From assembly GCF_030499535.1 (NCBI RefSeq), contig NZ_JASTLB010000001.1:3596001-3660000 (forward strand): a stretch of 64,000 bases of DNA, given 5' to 3'. The position numbers and the translations under genes are program-made. Below, one piece after another: positions 25,938 through 32,895 of this stretch. Each line of letters opens with the position of its first letter. The first letter of the stretch is position 1. The notes under the pieces were generated by a model. The model was not told the origin of the DNA. It saw only the letters and a list, made by a program, of their open reading frames with translations, and made no database searches. Source of the DNA: Streptomyces sp. TG1A-8. GTDB taxonomy: Bacteria; Actinomycetota; Actinomycetes; Streptomycetales; Streptomycetaceae.

Positions 25938-26924
25938 ATGGCAGGTTTTGCGTGGTTTCAGGAAGGCGTTACCTACGGCGGTAACGACCTTGCGAACTTC
26001 AATAGCCTGAGCGTCCCACGTCAGGGCATGACCCATCTGTTCGCGTCCACTACTGACTTTCTCCTGAACAGTGACCAGACTGCCCGCACGGTGTCTGTGG
26101 GTTCCGGGAACGTGTTCTTGGGACTGACGGCCGGTGGGGCAACGTGGGCATGGTCCCCCGGTGCGACCGTGGCTGTCCCGACTGCCTCAAACGTGAACCC
26201 GCGTAGGGACCTGATCGTTGCCCGGCTCACGACGCTTGCTGACGACGGTACGAACGGCGTGGCAATCGAGATCGTTCCCGGCACTCCGGCGGCAACTCCG
26301 GTGGCTCCGGCTCGTCCCGTGAACGCCGTTGCGCTGGGTTGGGTGGACGTACCGAAGGCCACGACCACCTTCACGCTTACCGTCACGCGGTATCAGGGTC
26401 AGTACCGGGATCAGGCAGCGTTGGCCGGCCGAAGCACTATCGCCATTGATTGGGCGGGACAGCTTCCGACCGCATCCACTGTTGGTGTCGGTGCCACCGT
26501 GTACGACGTTGGCACTAATCAGCGCTGGGTAAGGAAGGCTGACGGTACGTGGTTCACGACCGACCCCGGACCGTGGCAGGCGGTCACGCTGTCCAACTAT
26601 CAGGCTTCTGACGGGACGAACGTGACGGTCTCCGGGACGCTGTACGTGCGCGAGTCTTCCACCATGTGGGAGTTCTCCGGGCGCGTGGATCTCTCCCCCA
26701 GCAAGGCACCTGGACAGCTCGTGTCCATCGGTTCCGCTCCGGCGGCAATCAGCCGGCCGAAGGTCAACACGTACGGCACGATCGGTCAGACCTTTTTCTC
26801 TGCTGCGGGCGCTGACGCACGCCTTGGCTTCATGACGAGCGGTGGGCTTGAGCTGGGAGCGGTCGGCGCAATCAACGCGCTGTATATCAACTTGCAACTC
26901 AGCAAGAGCCCTTACAACACGTAA
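25938..26924 (+). CDS. minor tail protein
   Basis: 328-aa protein. N-terminal FQEGVTYGGNDLANFNSLSVPRQGM, then repeated beta segments and a C-terminal domain resembling carbohydrate-binding tail domains (QPWQ/YQASDGTNVTVSGTLYVRESSTMWEFSGRVDLS). Probably a baseplate or receptor-contact protein; specific role not assignable. It starts one base after the Dit stop. Confidence 0.65.
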   Translation: MAGFAWFQEGVTYGGNDLANFNSLSVPRQGMTHLFASTTDFLLNSDQTARTVSVGSGNVFLGLTAGGATWAWSPGATVAVPTASNVNPRRDLIVARLTTLADDGTNGVAIEIVPGTPAATPVAPARPVNAVALGWVDVPKATTTFTLTVTRYQGQYRDQAALAGRSTIAIDWAGQLPTASTVGVGATVYDVGTNQRWVRKADGTWFTTDPGPWQAVTLSNYQASDGTNVTVSGTLYVRESSTMWEFSGRVDLSPSKAPGQLVSIGSAPAAISRPKVNTYGTIGQTFFSAAGADARLGFMTSGGLELGAVGAINALYINLQLSKSPYNT

Positions 26925-26928
26925 CCTG

Positions 26929-26946
26929 CCTACTCTCAAGAGTGGG
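26929..26946. promoter_or_regulatory. CIR operator e
   Basis: CCTACTCTCAAGAGTGGG, between two tail genes; the reverse-oriented variant. Confidence 0.75.
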
Positions 26947-26963
26947 CTAGCTAGGGGGAACCC

Positions 26964-28064
26964 ATGCCCGCTGCCCGCTATGAAGTCTTGCAGACCATTG
27001 CGAAGACCGGCCAAGTTGTCGACTCGCTTCCGCTCACCGGGATTCAGTACGGCGAAACACTGAACGCAGCGGGTACCGCAACGGTTGGGATACCTCTCAA
27101 GGCTGCCGACCCGGATACGTTGGAGCCCGGCAAGAGCGCACTCGTCATCACGCGAGACGACGAGCCCGTTTGGGGCGGGATGCTGTGGACGGCAACGGCT
27201 GACCTTGAAGCGGGCACGCTGTCAATGAACGCGTCCGGGTGGCACTCGTATTACTCGACGTGCTACCTGGGCGGGTTCCTTGAGGGCATGAGCGACAACG
27301 GCAGGCTTCCCGGCAGATGGTTGGGCTACAAGGGCAACAAGGATCAAGCCCTTCTGTTGCGCGACTGGATTGAAGTTGCCAACGACGAAGGCGGTATTGG
27401 AACTGACACGTCGGGGCTCAACACGACCGGCCGCATTCGTTCCCGTAGCTGGGGCTTCTCGGAGTTCAAGAACACAGCGGAAGCGATCAACGAGCTTGCC
27501 GACGAAGACGGGGGCTTTGACTTCCGGTACGAGACCTATTGGCGCGCTGACGGGACCGTTGGCAACCGCTTCTTGATGAGTGGGCGGGGGCGGAACGTAA
27601 TCCCTTCCGCTCTAGTACACAGAGAGAATTGCAACGTCACTCAGGTTTCGTACGACGGAAGCAAGCTAGCAACGCGCTCGTTCGCGTTCGGGGCTGACCT
27701 GGGTACAGGCGTGAAGCCCTACGCGTGGAAATCGAACGACCTTGACACGCCGGCACTGACCCACGTTGCCACGTACAGCGACTTGAAGTCCACGGGGGAC
27801 CTGATCCCGAAGGCCAATGCGATTGCCGCTGTGGGTCGTCAGGTCATTGCGATTCCGACACTGACCCTGTATCCGGGCATGTTTGATCCGCTGTCCTTCC
27901 TACCCGGTGCGATCGGCACAGTTCAGGTGGACTCGGGGTACGTCCGATTGCTCGAAGACTTCGTACTGACTGAGCGACGCGTTGACGTTGACGTGAACGG
28001 CACTGAGACCGTCGCGCTTTCCCTTGCGAGTAAGGACGTTTTCCAAAATGGCGATTCAAGCTAA
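26964..28064 (+). CDS. tail protein, gp37/Tal-like baseplate component
   Basis: 366-aa protein: YEVLQTIAKTGQVVDSLPLTGIQYGETLNAAGTATVGIPL at the start and DEPVWGGMLWTATADLEAGTLSMNASGWHSYY typical of baseplate hub proteins of actinophage siphoviruses. Its stop overlaps the next gene by 17 bp. It likely forms the tail tip that contacts the cell. Confidence 0.72.
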   Translation: MPAARYEVLQTIAKTGQVVDSLPLTGIQYGETLNAAGTATVGIPLKAADPDTLEPGKSALVITRDDEPVWGGMLWTATADLEAGTLSMNASGWHSYYSTCYLGGFLEGMSDNGRLPGRWLGYKGNKDQALLLRDWIEVANDEGGIGTDTSGLNTTGRIRSRSWGFSEFKNTAEAINELADEDGGFDFRYETYWRADGTVGNRFLMSGRGRNVIPSALVHRENCNVTQVSYDGSKLATRSFAFGADLGTGVKPYAWKSNDLDTPALTHVATYSDLKSTGDLIPKANAIAAVGRQVIAIPTLTLYPGMFDPLSFLPGAIGTVQVDSGYVRLLEDFVLTERRVDVDVNGTETVALSLASKDVFQNGDSS

Positions 28065-28686
28065 CGCGCTTCCGCCTTCGCTCATAACCGAGCTAAACGA
28101 AATTAAGCGGCGCATTACCGCGCTTGAGCGTAAGCCGAAGTTGGGCAGCGTGAATGAACGCCTGCCGTTCGGCTCGTATCAGTCCCCTTCCCTTGAGGGC
28201 ACGCAAGGCGCGGAGTACACGCACACCCTTGGGGCTATCAACTCGACGGGGCTGAATCAGCCGGTACTCATCCTGTCAATCCCGTTCCATCTGCCTCAGG
28301 GCACAAGTTCCGCGCTTGACGTGTCGGTGACCGTGTGGCTTCGGGACATGGTGACTCAGGCGAAGACTAAGGAGATCACCATTGATAAGGCTGATGACTG
28401 GCCGGCTCCGAACAACGGCTTTACGCGCACGATCACATGGGCATGGAAGCACCCTCAGCCGATCGGCTTTGACGACGGTCAGGATTGGAAGGGCTTTGCC
28501 GTTGACTACCGCGTGAACAAGCGCGTGACGGTTGACGGCGAGTCTCTGACTGTGGGCATGGGTAACCCGCTGCTGATCACGGGCGTTCCGCTGGGCACGT
28601 TCATTGAGGAGTCCAGCGACGGTAACCCGCGCGTTAGCGGAGCCCTGACCCCGACTGACGGAAGCCCGGTGACATGGACAGGATGA
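28048..28686 (+). CDS. minor tail protein of unknown function
   Basis: 212-aa protein. A short coiled-coil start (SLITELNEIKRRITALERKPK) precedes a beta-rich domain. ATG 28048 lies inside the end of the previous gene and the stop overlaps the next start, so it is part of the tail-tip operon. Not recognised beyond that. Confidence 0.65.
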   Translation: MAIQANALPPSLITELNEIKRRITALERKPKLGSVNERLPFGSYQSPSLEGTQGAEYTHTLGAINSTGLNQPVLILSIPFHLPQGTSSALDVSVTVWLRDMVTQAKTKEITIDKADDWPAPNNGFTRTITWAWKHPQPIGFDDGQDWKGFAVDYRVNKRVTVDGESLTVGMGNPLLITGVPLGTFIEESSDGNPRVSGALTPTDGSPVTWTG

Positions 28687-28970
28687 CAGACCTTGCCGGA
28701 GTCGCTGAGATCGTCGGGGGCGCTGCCCTTTTCCTAATGCTCGTGTACCGGCAGGTGAAGACCGGTGCGCGGGACGCGTGGCGCGACGAAGCCGAAGCGC
28801 AGACAGCACGAGCTGACCGGCTGACCGAAGAGGTTGCCACGCTCGTAACCGAAGTCCGCGCACTGCGGGACGAGAACGCTGGACTCCGTCACGAAGTGGC
28901 TGAACTCCGCGCTGAGAACCGTGAGCTTCGGAAGCACATTGACACGCTCTTGCACAGGGGGGACAGATGA
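28683..28970 (+). CDS. small membrane-anchored coiled-coil protein
   Basis: 95 aa. One hydrophobic helix (VAEIVGGAALFLMLVY) is followed by a long charged coiled coil (DRLTEEVATLVTEVRALRDENAGLRHEVAELRAENRELRKHIDTL). ATG 28683 overlaps the previous stop (ATGA), and its own stop overlaps the fibre start (ATGA 28967-28970). ATG 28674 is an alternative start. It could be a lysis-associated or tail-tip stalk protein; position inside the tail operon favours the latter. Confidence 0.6.
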   Translation: MTDLAGVAEIVGGAALFLMLVYRQVKTGARDAWRDEAEAQTARADRLTEEVATLVTEVRALRDENAGLRHEVAELRAENRELRKHIDTLLHRGDR

Positions 28971-30655
28971 CACAGCCCGTTGAGACCTATCCGCTGCCCC
29001 CGAGCATTGCGACCGTCAAGGTTCGTGGGCGGTACCGGGGACCGGACGGCAGGGGCCTACAGGGAACGGTTACCTTCTCGGGTCCGGGTCTCCTGACGTT
29101 CCCTGACGCTGACCTGTTCATTGCCGGTCCGGTTGTCGCGCGACTGGACGAGTACGGCGCGTTTGAGGTGACGCTTCCCGCCACGGACAACGAAGGCATG
29201 AACCCTTCGGACTGGTCGTACGCGGTGAAGGAGAACCTAACCGGTGTGACAGGGGCGCGCACCTTCGCTCTCCTTCTCCCGAGGGACACACCCGGCGGGG
29301 AGATTGACCTTGCGGACGTTGCGCCGGCTGACCCCACCACACCGACGTACGTTCCCGTTCCGGGTCCCCAGGGCGAGAAGGGCGATCCAGGAGTTGTCCA
29401 GTCGGTCAACGGCACGAGCGCTGCGGCTGTAACGGTTGATCTCGCGTCAGTCGTTGCGGCCGGCGGTACGGCTTCCGGCACGGTGACTCTGACGAACCCT
29501 TCCGGCGTGGCGCTGACCATGCAGGGGAACGGGAACACGAACCTTGCTGAGTGGAAGAACCCTTCCGGGACGCTGACGACGCGCATAGGCACGAACGGCA
29601 ACCTTGTTGCTCAGGGTGCCGCGTACTTCGTCAACGGCTTGCAGATAGGCGGGACTTCCGCTGACTTCGGTGGTGGCGCTGGGGCAATGCTCGGCATTGA
29701 CGACGCAACCACGGTGCCGACGACGAATCCCACAGCGGGTGTCGTTGTCTACTCTCAAGGGGGCGTACTCAAGGTCCGGCAGGCTGACGGAACGGTTGTG
29801 TCGTTCGGCTCCGGCGGTACGGGTGCAGTCAGCTCCGTCAACGCAAAGACCGGTGACGTTGTCCTGACTGCCGCTGATTTGAGTGCTGTACCCACGAGTG
29901 AGAAGGGTGCTGCGAACGGCGTTGCGACATTGGACGCGTCCAGCAAGATTCCGACCGCGCAGGTTCCGTCGCTCACGAGCACGTACGTTGCTGTATCAAC
30001 TCGTGGTGTAGCGAACGGCGTTGCGACGCTGGACGCGAACGCTGACGTACCCATTGCGCAGATTCCCGATACAGCGCGGAACACGTGGACTCCCCAAGCC
30101 CTGGGCTTCAAGGCGTGGTCCCTTGACCCGGGCGGAGTGGCGAACCCAGCCGCGAAGTTCCTTGTCCCTCAGCGGCTGTACCTCACGGGCTTCAACATCA
30201 CGGAGAACACCACCGTGACGAAAGCCGTGCTGTTCGCGCGCGGGTACAGCGGAGTGTCGACCAACCGCTACATGGCCGGTATCTACAGGGAAGACGGAAC
30301 GCGCGTTGTTGCGTCTTCGGCTATCGAACTGGCCATGGCCGGTCAGGAATCGGGCGTACTTCCTGCCATGGCAAGCAACCACATTGGCGCGGTACCGCTC
30401 ACGATCGCGTCAACGACGCTGACCCCTGGGCGCTACTGGGTTGCATGGCTCATGACGACCGGCGGAACGGCTGACTTCTCGTTCTACCACGTGCAGAACG
30501 AAGCGCCTGTTGCCACAGCCAACTTCTTTATGACGACCACGCCGTTCGCGCGTGCATGGTATTTAGCCGCTCAGTCCACGCTTCCGACGACCGTGAGCCA
30601 AACGGCAACCGGCGCGCTTGCCGACCACGACATTCCGATTGTGGCGCTTGCCTAA
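28967..30655 (+). CDS. tail fibre / receptor-binding protein
   Basis: 562-aa protein. N-terminal beta domain (~1-120), a short collagen-like PGPQGEKGDPG hinge (~127-137), a shaft with two GVATLD(A/N) repeats (SKIPTAQVP; ADVPIAQIP, ~305-365) and a C-terminal beta-sandwich likely to bind the host surface. Last gene of the tail block and followed by a strong terminator. Confidence 0.8.
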   Translation: MTQPVETYPLPPSIATVKVRGRYRGPDGRGLQGTVTFSGPGLLTFPDADLFIAGPVVARLDEYGAFEVTLPATDNEGMNPSDWSYAVKENLTGVTGARTFALLLPRDTPGGEIDLADVAPADPTTPTYVPVPGPQGEKGDPGVVQSVNGTSAAAVTVDLASVVAAGGTASGTVTLTNPSGVALTMQGNGNTNLAEWKNPSGTLTTRIGTNGNLVAQGAAYFVNGLQIGGTSADFGGGAGAMLGIDDATTVPTTNPTAGVVVYSQGGVLKVRQADGTVVSFGSGGTGAVSSVNAKTGDVVLTAADLSAVPTSEKGAANGVATLDASSKIPTAQVPSLTSTYVAVSTRGVANGVATLDANADVPIAQIPDTARNTWTPQALGFKAWSLDPGGVANPAAKFLVPQRLYLTGFNITENTTVTKAVLFARGYSGVSTNRYMAGIYREDGTRVVASSAIELAMAGQESGVLPAMASNHIGAVPLTIASTTLTPGRYWVAWLMTTGGTADFSFYHVQNEAPVATANFFMTTTPFARAWYLAAQSTLPTTVSQTATGALADHDIPIVALA

Positions 30656-30675
30656 CCGCGTGCGCCGAACTCGTG

Positions 30676-30710
30676 AGCCCCTGCCTTGGGAATCGGCAGG
30701 GGCTCTTTTC
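30676..30710 (+). terminator. terminator after tail fibre gene
   Basis: Perfect stem AGCCCCTGCC / GGCAGGGGCT, loop TTGGGAATC, followed by CTTTTC. Confidence 0.9.
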
Positions 30711-30727
30711 ATGGAAGGGGAACGCTC

Positions 30728-31546
30728 TTGTCTGTCGTAGACAAGGTCATATCCGTTGCGAAGGCCGAAGTGGGTTACCGAGAAGGTTTCTCGAACGGCC
30801 ACTACAACAACAAGAACAAGTTCAGCCCTGCTGTCCCCGGCCTTGAGTGGTCGAACTATCAGCCGTGGTGCGCGACTTTCGTGAGCTGGGTTGCCCTCAA
30901 GGCCGGCGTGGCTGACCTGTTCCCGCGTACCGCGTCGTGTGCAACGGGCGTGTCGTGGTTCAAGAACAAGGGCCGATTCAGTGAGTACCCGGCGGTCGGT
31001 GCTCAGGTTTTCTTTGGCTCCGGTGGTGGGTCGCATACCGAGATCGTGATTTCGTACGACGCGGATTTCGTGTACACGGTGGGCGGCAACACGAACGCGA
31101 ATGGCTCCGCCGAAGGCGACGGTGTCTATTCCAAGAAGCGCGCACGGCGTGACTCGTACCTGTACGGCTACGGTTACCCGGCTTACGACGGTGGGTCCGT
31201 CTCGGCTGACCCGAACGCCGCGAAGTACGGGTACAAGGTCAAGGCGACCGGCACGCTCAAGGACGTGACTGGCGAGAGCCCCGCGAAGCCGAAGCCGAAG
31301 TACGAGCCGTTCCCCGGTGAGGCGTGGTTCAAGAAGAACCCGAAGAGCCCCATCGTGACCGCTATGGGCAAGCGGCTCGTGGCTGAGGGGTGCTCCGCGT
31401 ATAAGAGCGGTCCGGGTCCCCAGTGGACGGACGCTGACCGTGAGTCGTTCCGGAAGTGGCAGCGCAAGCTTGGGGACTCCGGTTCCGCCGCTGACGGTTG
31501 GCCCGGTCCGAAGCAGTGGGCAGCGCTCAAGGTCCCGAAGGTCTAG
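30728..31546 (+). CDS. endolysin (CHAP-type peptidase with peptidoglycan-binding C-terminus)
   Basis: 272 aa. The N-terminal cysteine peptidase domain has the catalytic cysteine in QPWCATFVSW and histidine in GGGSHTEIVISY, the CHAP arrangement. The C-terminal module (ITAMGKRLVAEGC...DADRESFRKWQRKLG...WPGPKQWAALK) resembles peptidoglycan-binding repeats. It degrades the wall at the end of the lytic cycle. I place the start at TTG 30728, which has GGAAGGGG upstream; an earlier in-frame codon lies inside the terminator. Confidence 0.85.
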   Translation: MSVVDKVISVAKAEVGYREGFSNGHYNNKNKFSPAVPGLEWSNYQPWCATFVSWVALKAGVADLFPRTASCATGVSWFKNKGRFSEYPAVGAQVFFGSGGGSHTEIVISYDADFVYTVGGNTNANGSAEGDGVYSKKRARRDSYLYGYGYPAYDGGSVSADPNAAKYGYKVKATGTLKDVTGESPAKPKPKYEPFPGEAWFKKNPKSPIVTAMGKRLVAEGCSAYKSGPGPQWTDADRESFRKWQRKLGDSGSAADGWPGPKQWAALKVPKV

Positions 31547-31557
31547 GAGGTACGAAC

Positions 31558-31740
31558 ATGGGTGAGCACAGCAAGGCCGGCGCAGTGTCGGCAGTGGGCG
31601 CGGTCTTCGCGTGGATCGGCAAGCACAAGGCGAAGATCCTCGCCTTCGCGGCCGGCGTGGTCGCTGCGGTTACTACGGCGAAGCCTGACTTCCCGGGTGC
31701 TGCGGTTATGACCGCTCTTCACGCTGTCCTGGGCGTGTAG
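31558..31740 (+). CDS. holin-like small membrane protein
   Basis: 60 aa with an ideal AGGAGG before ATG 31558. Charged N-terminus, hydrophobic segments AVSAVGAVFAWIG and ILAFAAGVVAAVTTA, and a final hydrophobic stretch. The place right after the endolysin supports a holin that releases it. Confidence 0.75.
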   Translation: MGEHSKAGAVSAVGAVFAWIGKHKAKILAFAAGVVAAVTTAKPDFPGAAVMTALHAVLGV

Positions 31741-31755
31741 GAATCCCTTCCGCTC
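31740..31755 (+). promoter_or_regulatory. phage early-promoter-like element 3
   Basis: GGAATCCCTTCCGCTC, starting on the last base of the holin stop. It marks the switch from late to early genes; the kinase start is 41 bp downstream. Confidence 0.6.
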
Positions 31756-31796
31756 CCCTTCCGGTAGATACTGACCGTCCGCCGGAAGGGGTAGGC

Positions 31797-32378
31797 ATGG
31801 CCTACTACAAGAACGTTGGTCTGATCGGGAAGGCGCGGAGCGGGAAGGACACCGTGGCTCAGCGGTTGGGAAGGACGTTCGCTTACACGCGCGTCGCCTT
31901 CGCTGACCCGCTTAAGGACATGGCGCTTCGGCTGAACCCGGCAATTCCGGGGCTGATCAAACTTGATTGGGATGAGACATACCGGCTGTCTGACGCGGTA
32001 GAAGATTTGGGTTGGGAGCGCGCGAAGGACGAGCTTCCCGAAGTGCGACGCGTCTTGCAGAACATCGGTCAGGGTGTCCGCGAACACGACGAAGACTTTT
32101 GGGTTCGCGTGGCGCTCCGCAAGATCGACGCTGCCGAGAAGTGGAACCTGCCGGTCGTCGTCACGGACGTGCGGTACGAGAACGAAGCGCTTGCGCTGCG
32201 GCAACGTGGCTTCGCGCTGATCCGGGTCACACGACCGGGGGCCGGCGCTGGGGAGAACGCGGAGCACAAGAGTGAGACCGCGCTTGACTACGTGAAGACT
32301 GACCTGACGATTGGGAACACGGGCACGCTGGACGACCTGAACAGGATCGTCGACAGCCTGCTCCTCCCCCGGAGCTGA
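31797..32378 (+). CDS. deoxynucleoside monophosphate kinase
   Basis: 193-aa P-loop kinase (NVGLIGKARSGKDTVAQRLG, residues 6-25) of the phage dNMP kinase type, with VVVTDVRYENEALALRQRGFALIRVTRPG near the C-terminus. It phosphorylates dNMPs to supply DNA synthesis. It has its own early promoter-like element and terminator. A dNMP kinase is also known in phiC31. Confidence 0.85.
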   Translation: MAYYKNVGLIGKARSGKDTVAQRLGRTFAYTRVAFADPLKDMALRLNPAIPGLIKLDWDETYRLSDAVEDLGWERAKDELPEVRRVLQNIGQGVREHDEDFWVRVALRKIDAAEKWNLPVVVTDVRYENEALALRQRGFALIRVTRPGAGAGENAEHKSETALDYVKTDLTIGNTGTLDDLNRIVDSLLLPRS

Positions 32379-32384
32379 CGAGAC

Positions 32385-32430
32385 AGCCCCTCACTGACTC
32401 GCCTCCGGGCCGGTCGGTGGGGGGCCTTTT
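32385..32430 (+). terminator. terminator after dNMP kinase
   Basis: Stem AGCCCCTCACTGAC / GTCGGTGGGGGGC with a 14-nt loop, then CTTTTCG. Confidence 0.8.
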
Positions 32431-32442
32431 CGCGCCCTGGGG

Positions 32443-32471
32443 TTGCAAGTGACTACTCTTAAGAGTAGGCT
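32443..32471 (+). promoter_or_regulatory. host-type promoter with CIR operator in its spacer (CIR g)
   Basis: TTGCAA (32443-32448), 17 bp, TAGGCT (32466-32471): a good sigma-70-type promoter. The spacer and the -10 edge contain CTACTCTTAAGAGTAG, the only CIR with a TTAA centre and fully symmetric (32453-32468). A repressor bound here would directly block polymerase. The gene start is at 32503. Confidence 0.7.
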
Positions 32472-32502
32472 CCGTGTAACACAGAACGTGAGGGGATACC
32501 CA

Positions 32503-32790
32503 ATGGCAAGCATCATTGAGGGCGAAGACTACGGGTTCCATGTCATTTATGACACCGGTTGGGCGACCTTCGCCGAGACCCGCGAAGAGGCGGAAGCGCT
32601 TATAGATGCTGGGGCAACGAAGGCCGGCCCCACAGTGCCGGAGCTGAAGGTGTACGCGGGAGGCAGGAAGTACCACAAGCCCGCCAAGCTCTTGCGTAAG
32701 TCTGACAACTTGCACCGCACGGTATGCGGTCAACGCGGGTGGCCTGCTGAGAGCACGACCAACCTCACGCCGTGCATGAGGTGCTACTAG
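32503..32790 (+). CDS. small zinc-ribbon-like protein, repressor-operated
   Basis: 95 aa. After an N-terminal alpha/beta part (DYGFHVIYDTGWATFAETREEAEALIDAGA) it ends in KYHKPAKLLRKSDNLHRTVCGQRGWPAESTTNLTPCMRCY, an H...C...CxxC pattern shared with the first 60 residues of the repressor-like protein downstream. ATG 32503 follows GAGGGGAT. Likely an immediate-early or immunity gene because of the operator-promoter in front; molecular role unknown. Confidence 0.72.
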   Translation: MASIIEGEDYGFHVIYDTGWATFAETREEAEALIDAGATKAGPTVPELKVYAGGRKYHKPAKLLRKSDNLHRTVCGQRGWPAESTTNLTPCMRCY

Positions 32791-32806
32791 GCAAAAATTA
32801 GGTAAC

Positions 32807-32840
32807 AACCTCTGCCTACTCTCAAGAGTAGGCAGAGGTT
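32807..32840. promoter_or_regulatory. 34-bp palindrome containing CIR operator h
   Basis: AACCTCTGCCTACTCT and AGAGTAGGCAGAGGTT are exact 16-bp inverted arms around CA. It is the longest and most symmetric CIR, 56 bp before the repressor start. A possible -10 TAGGCT lies at 32857-32862, which would put the -35 on the right arm, so autoregulation is plausible. Confidence 0.75.
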
Positions 32841-32895
32841 ACGCCGGTTTTACCGATAGGCTCAGCGCGTAAGCGCGACGACGAAGGGGGACAGC

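Noticed and set aside
29749..29760. TCTACTCTCAAGG in the tail fibre gene, similar to a CIR
   Set aside because: Only the left half and centre are present; the right half is GGGGGC, and it lies inside a coding sequence.
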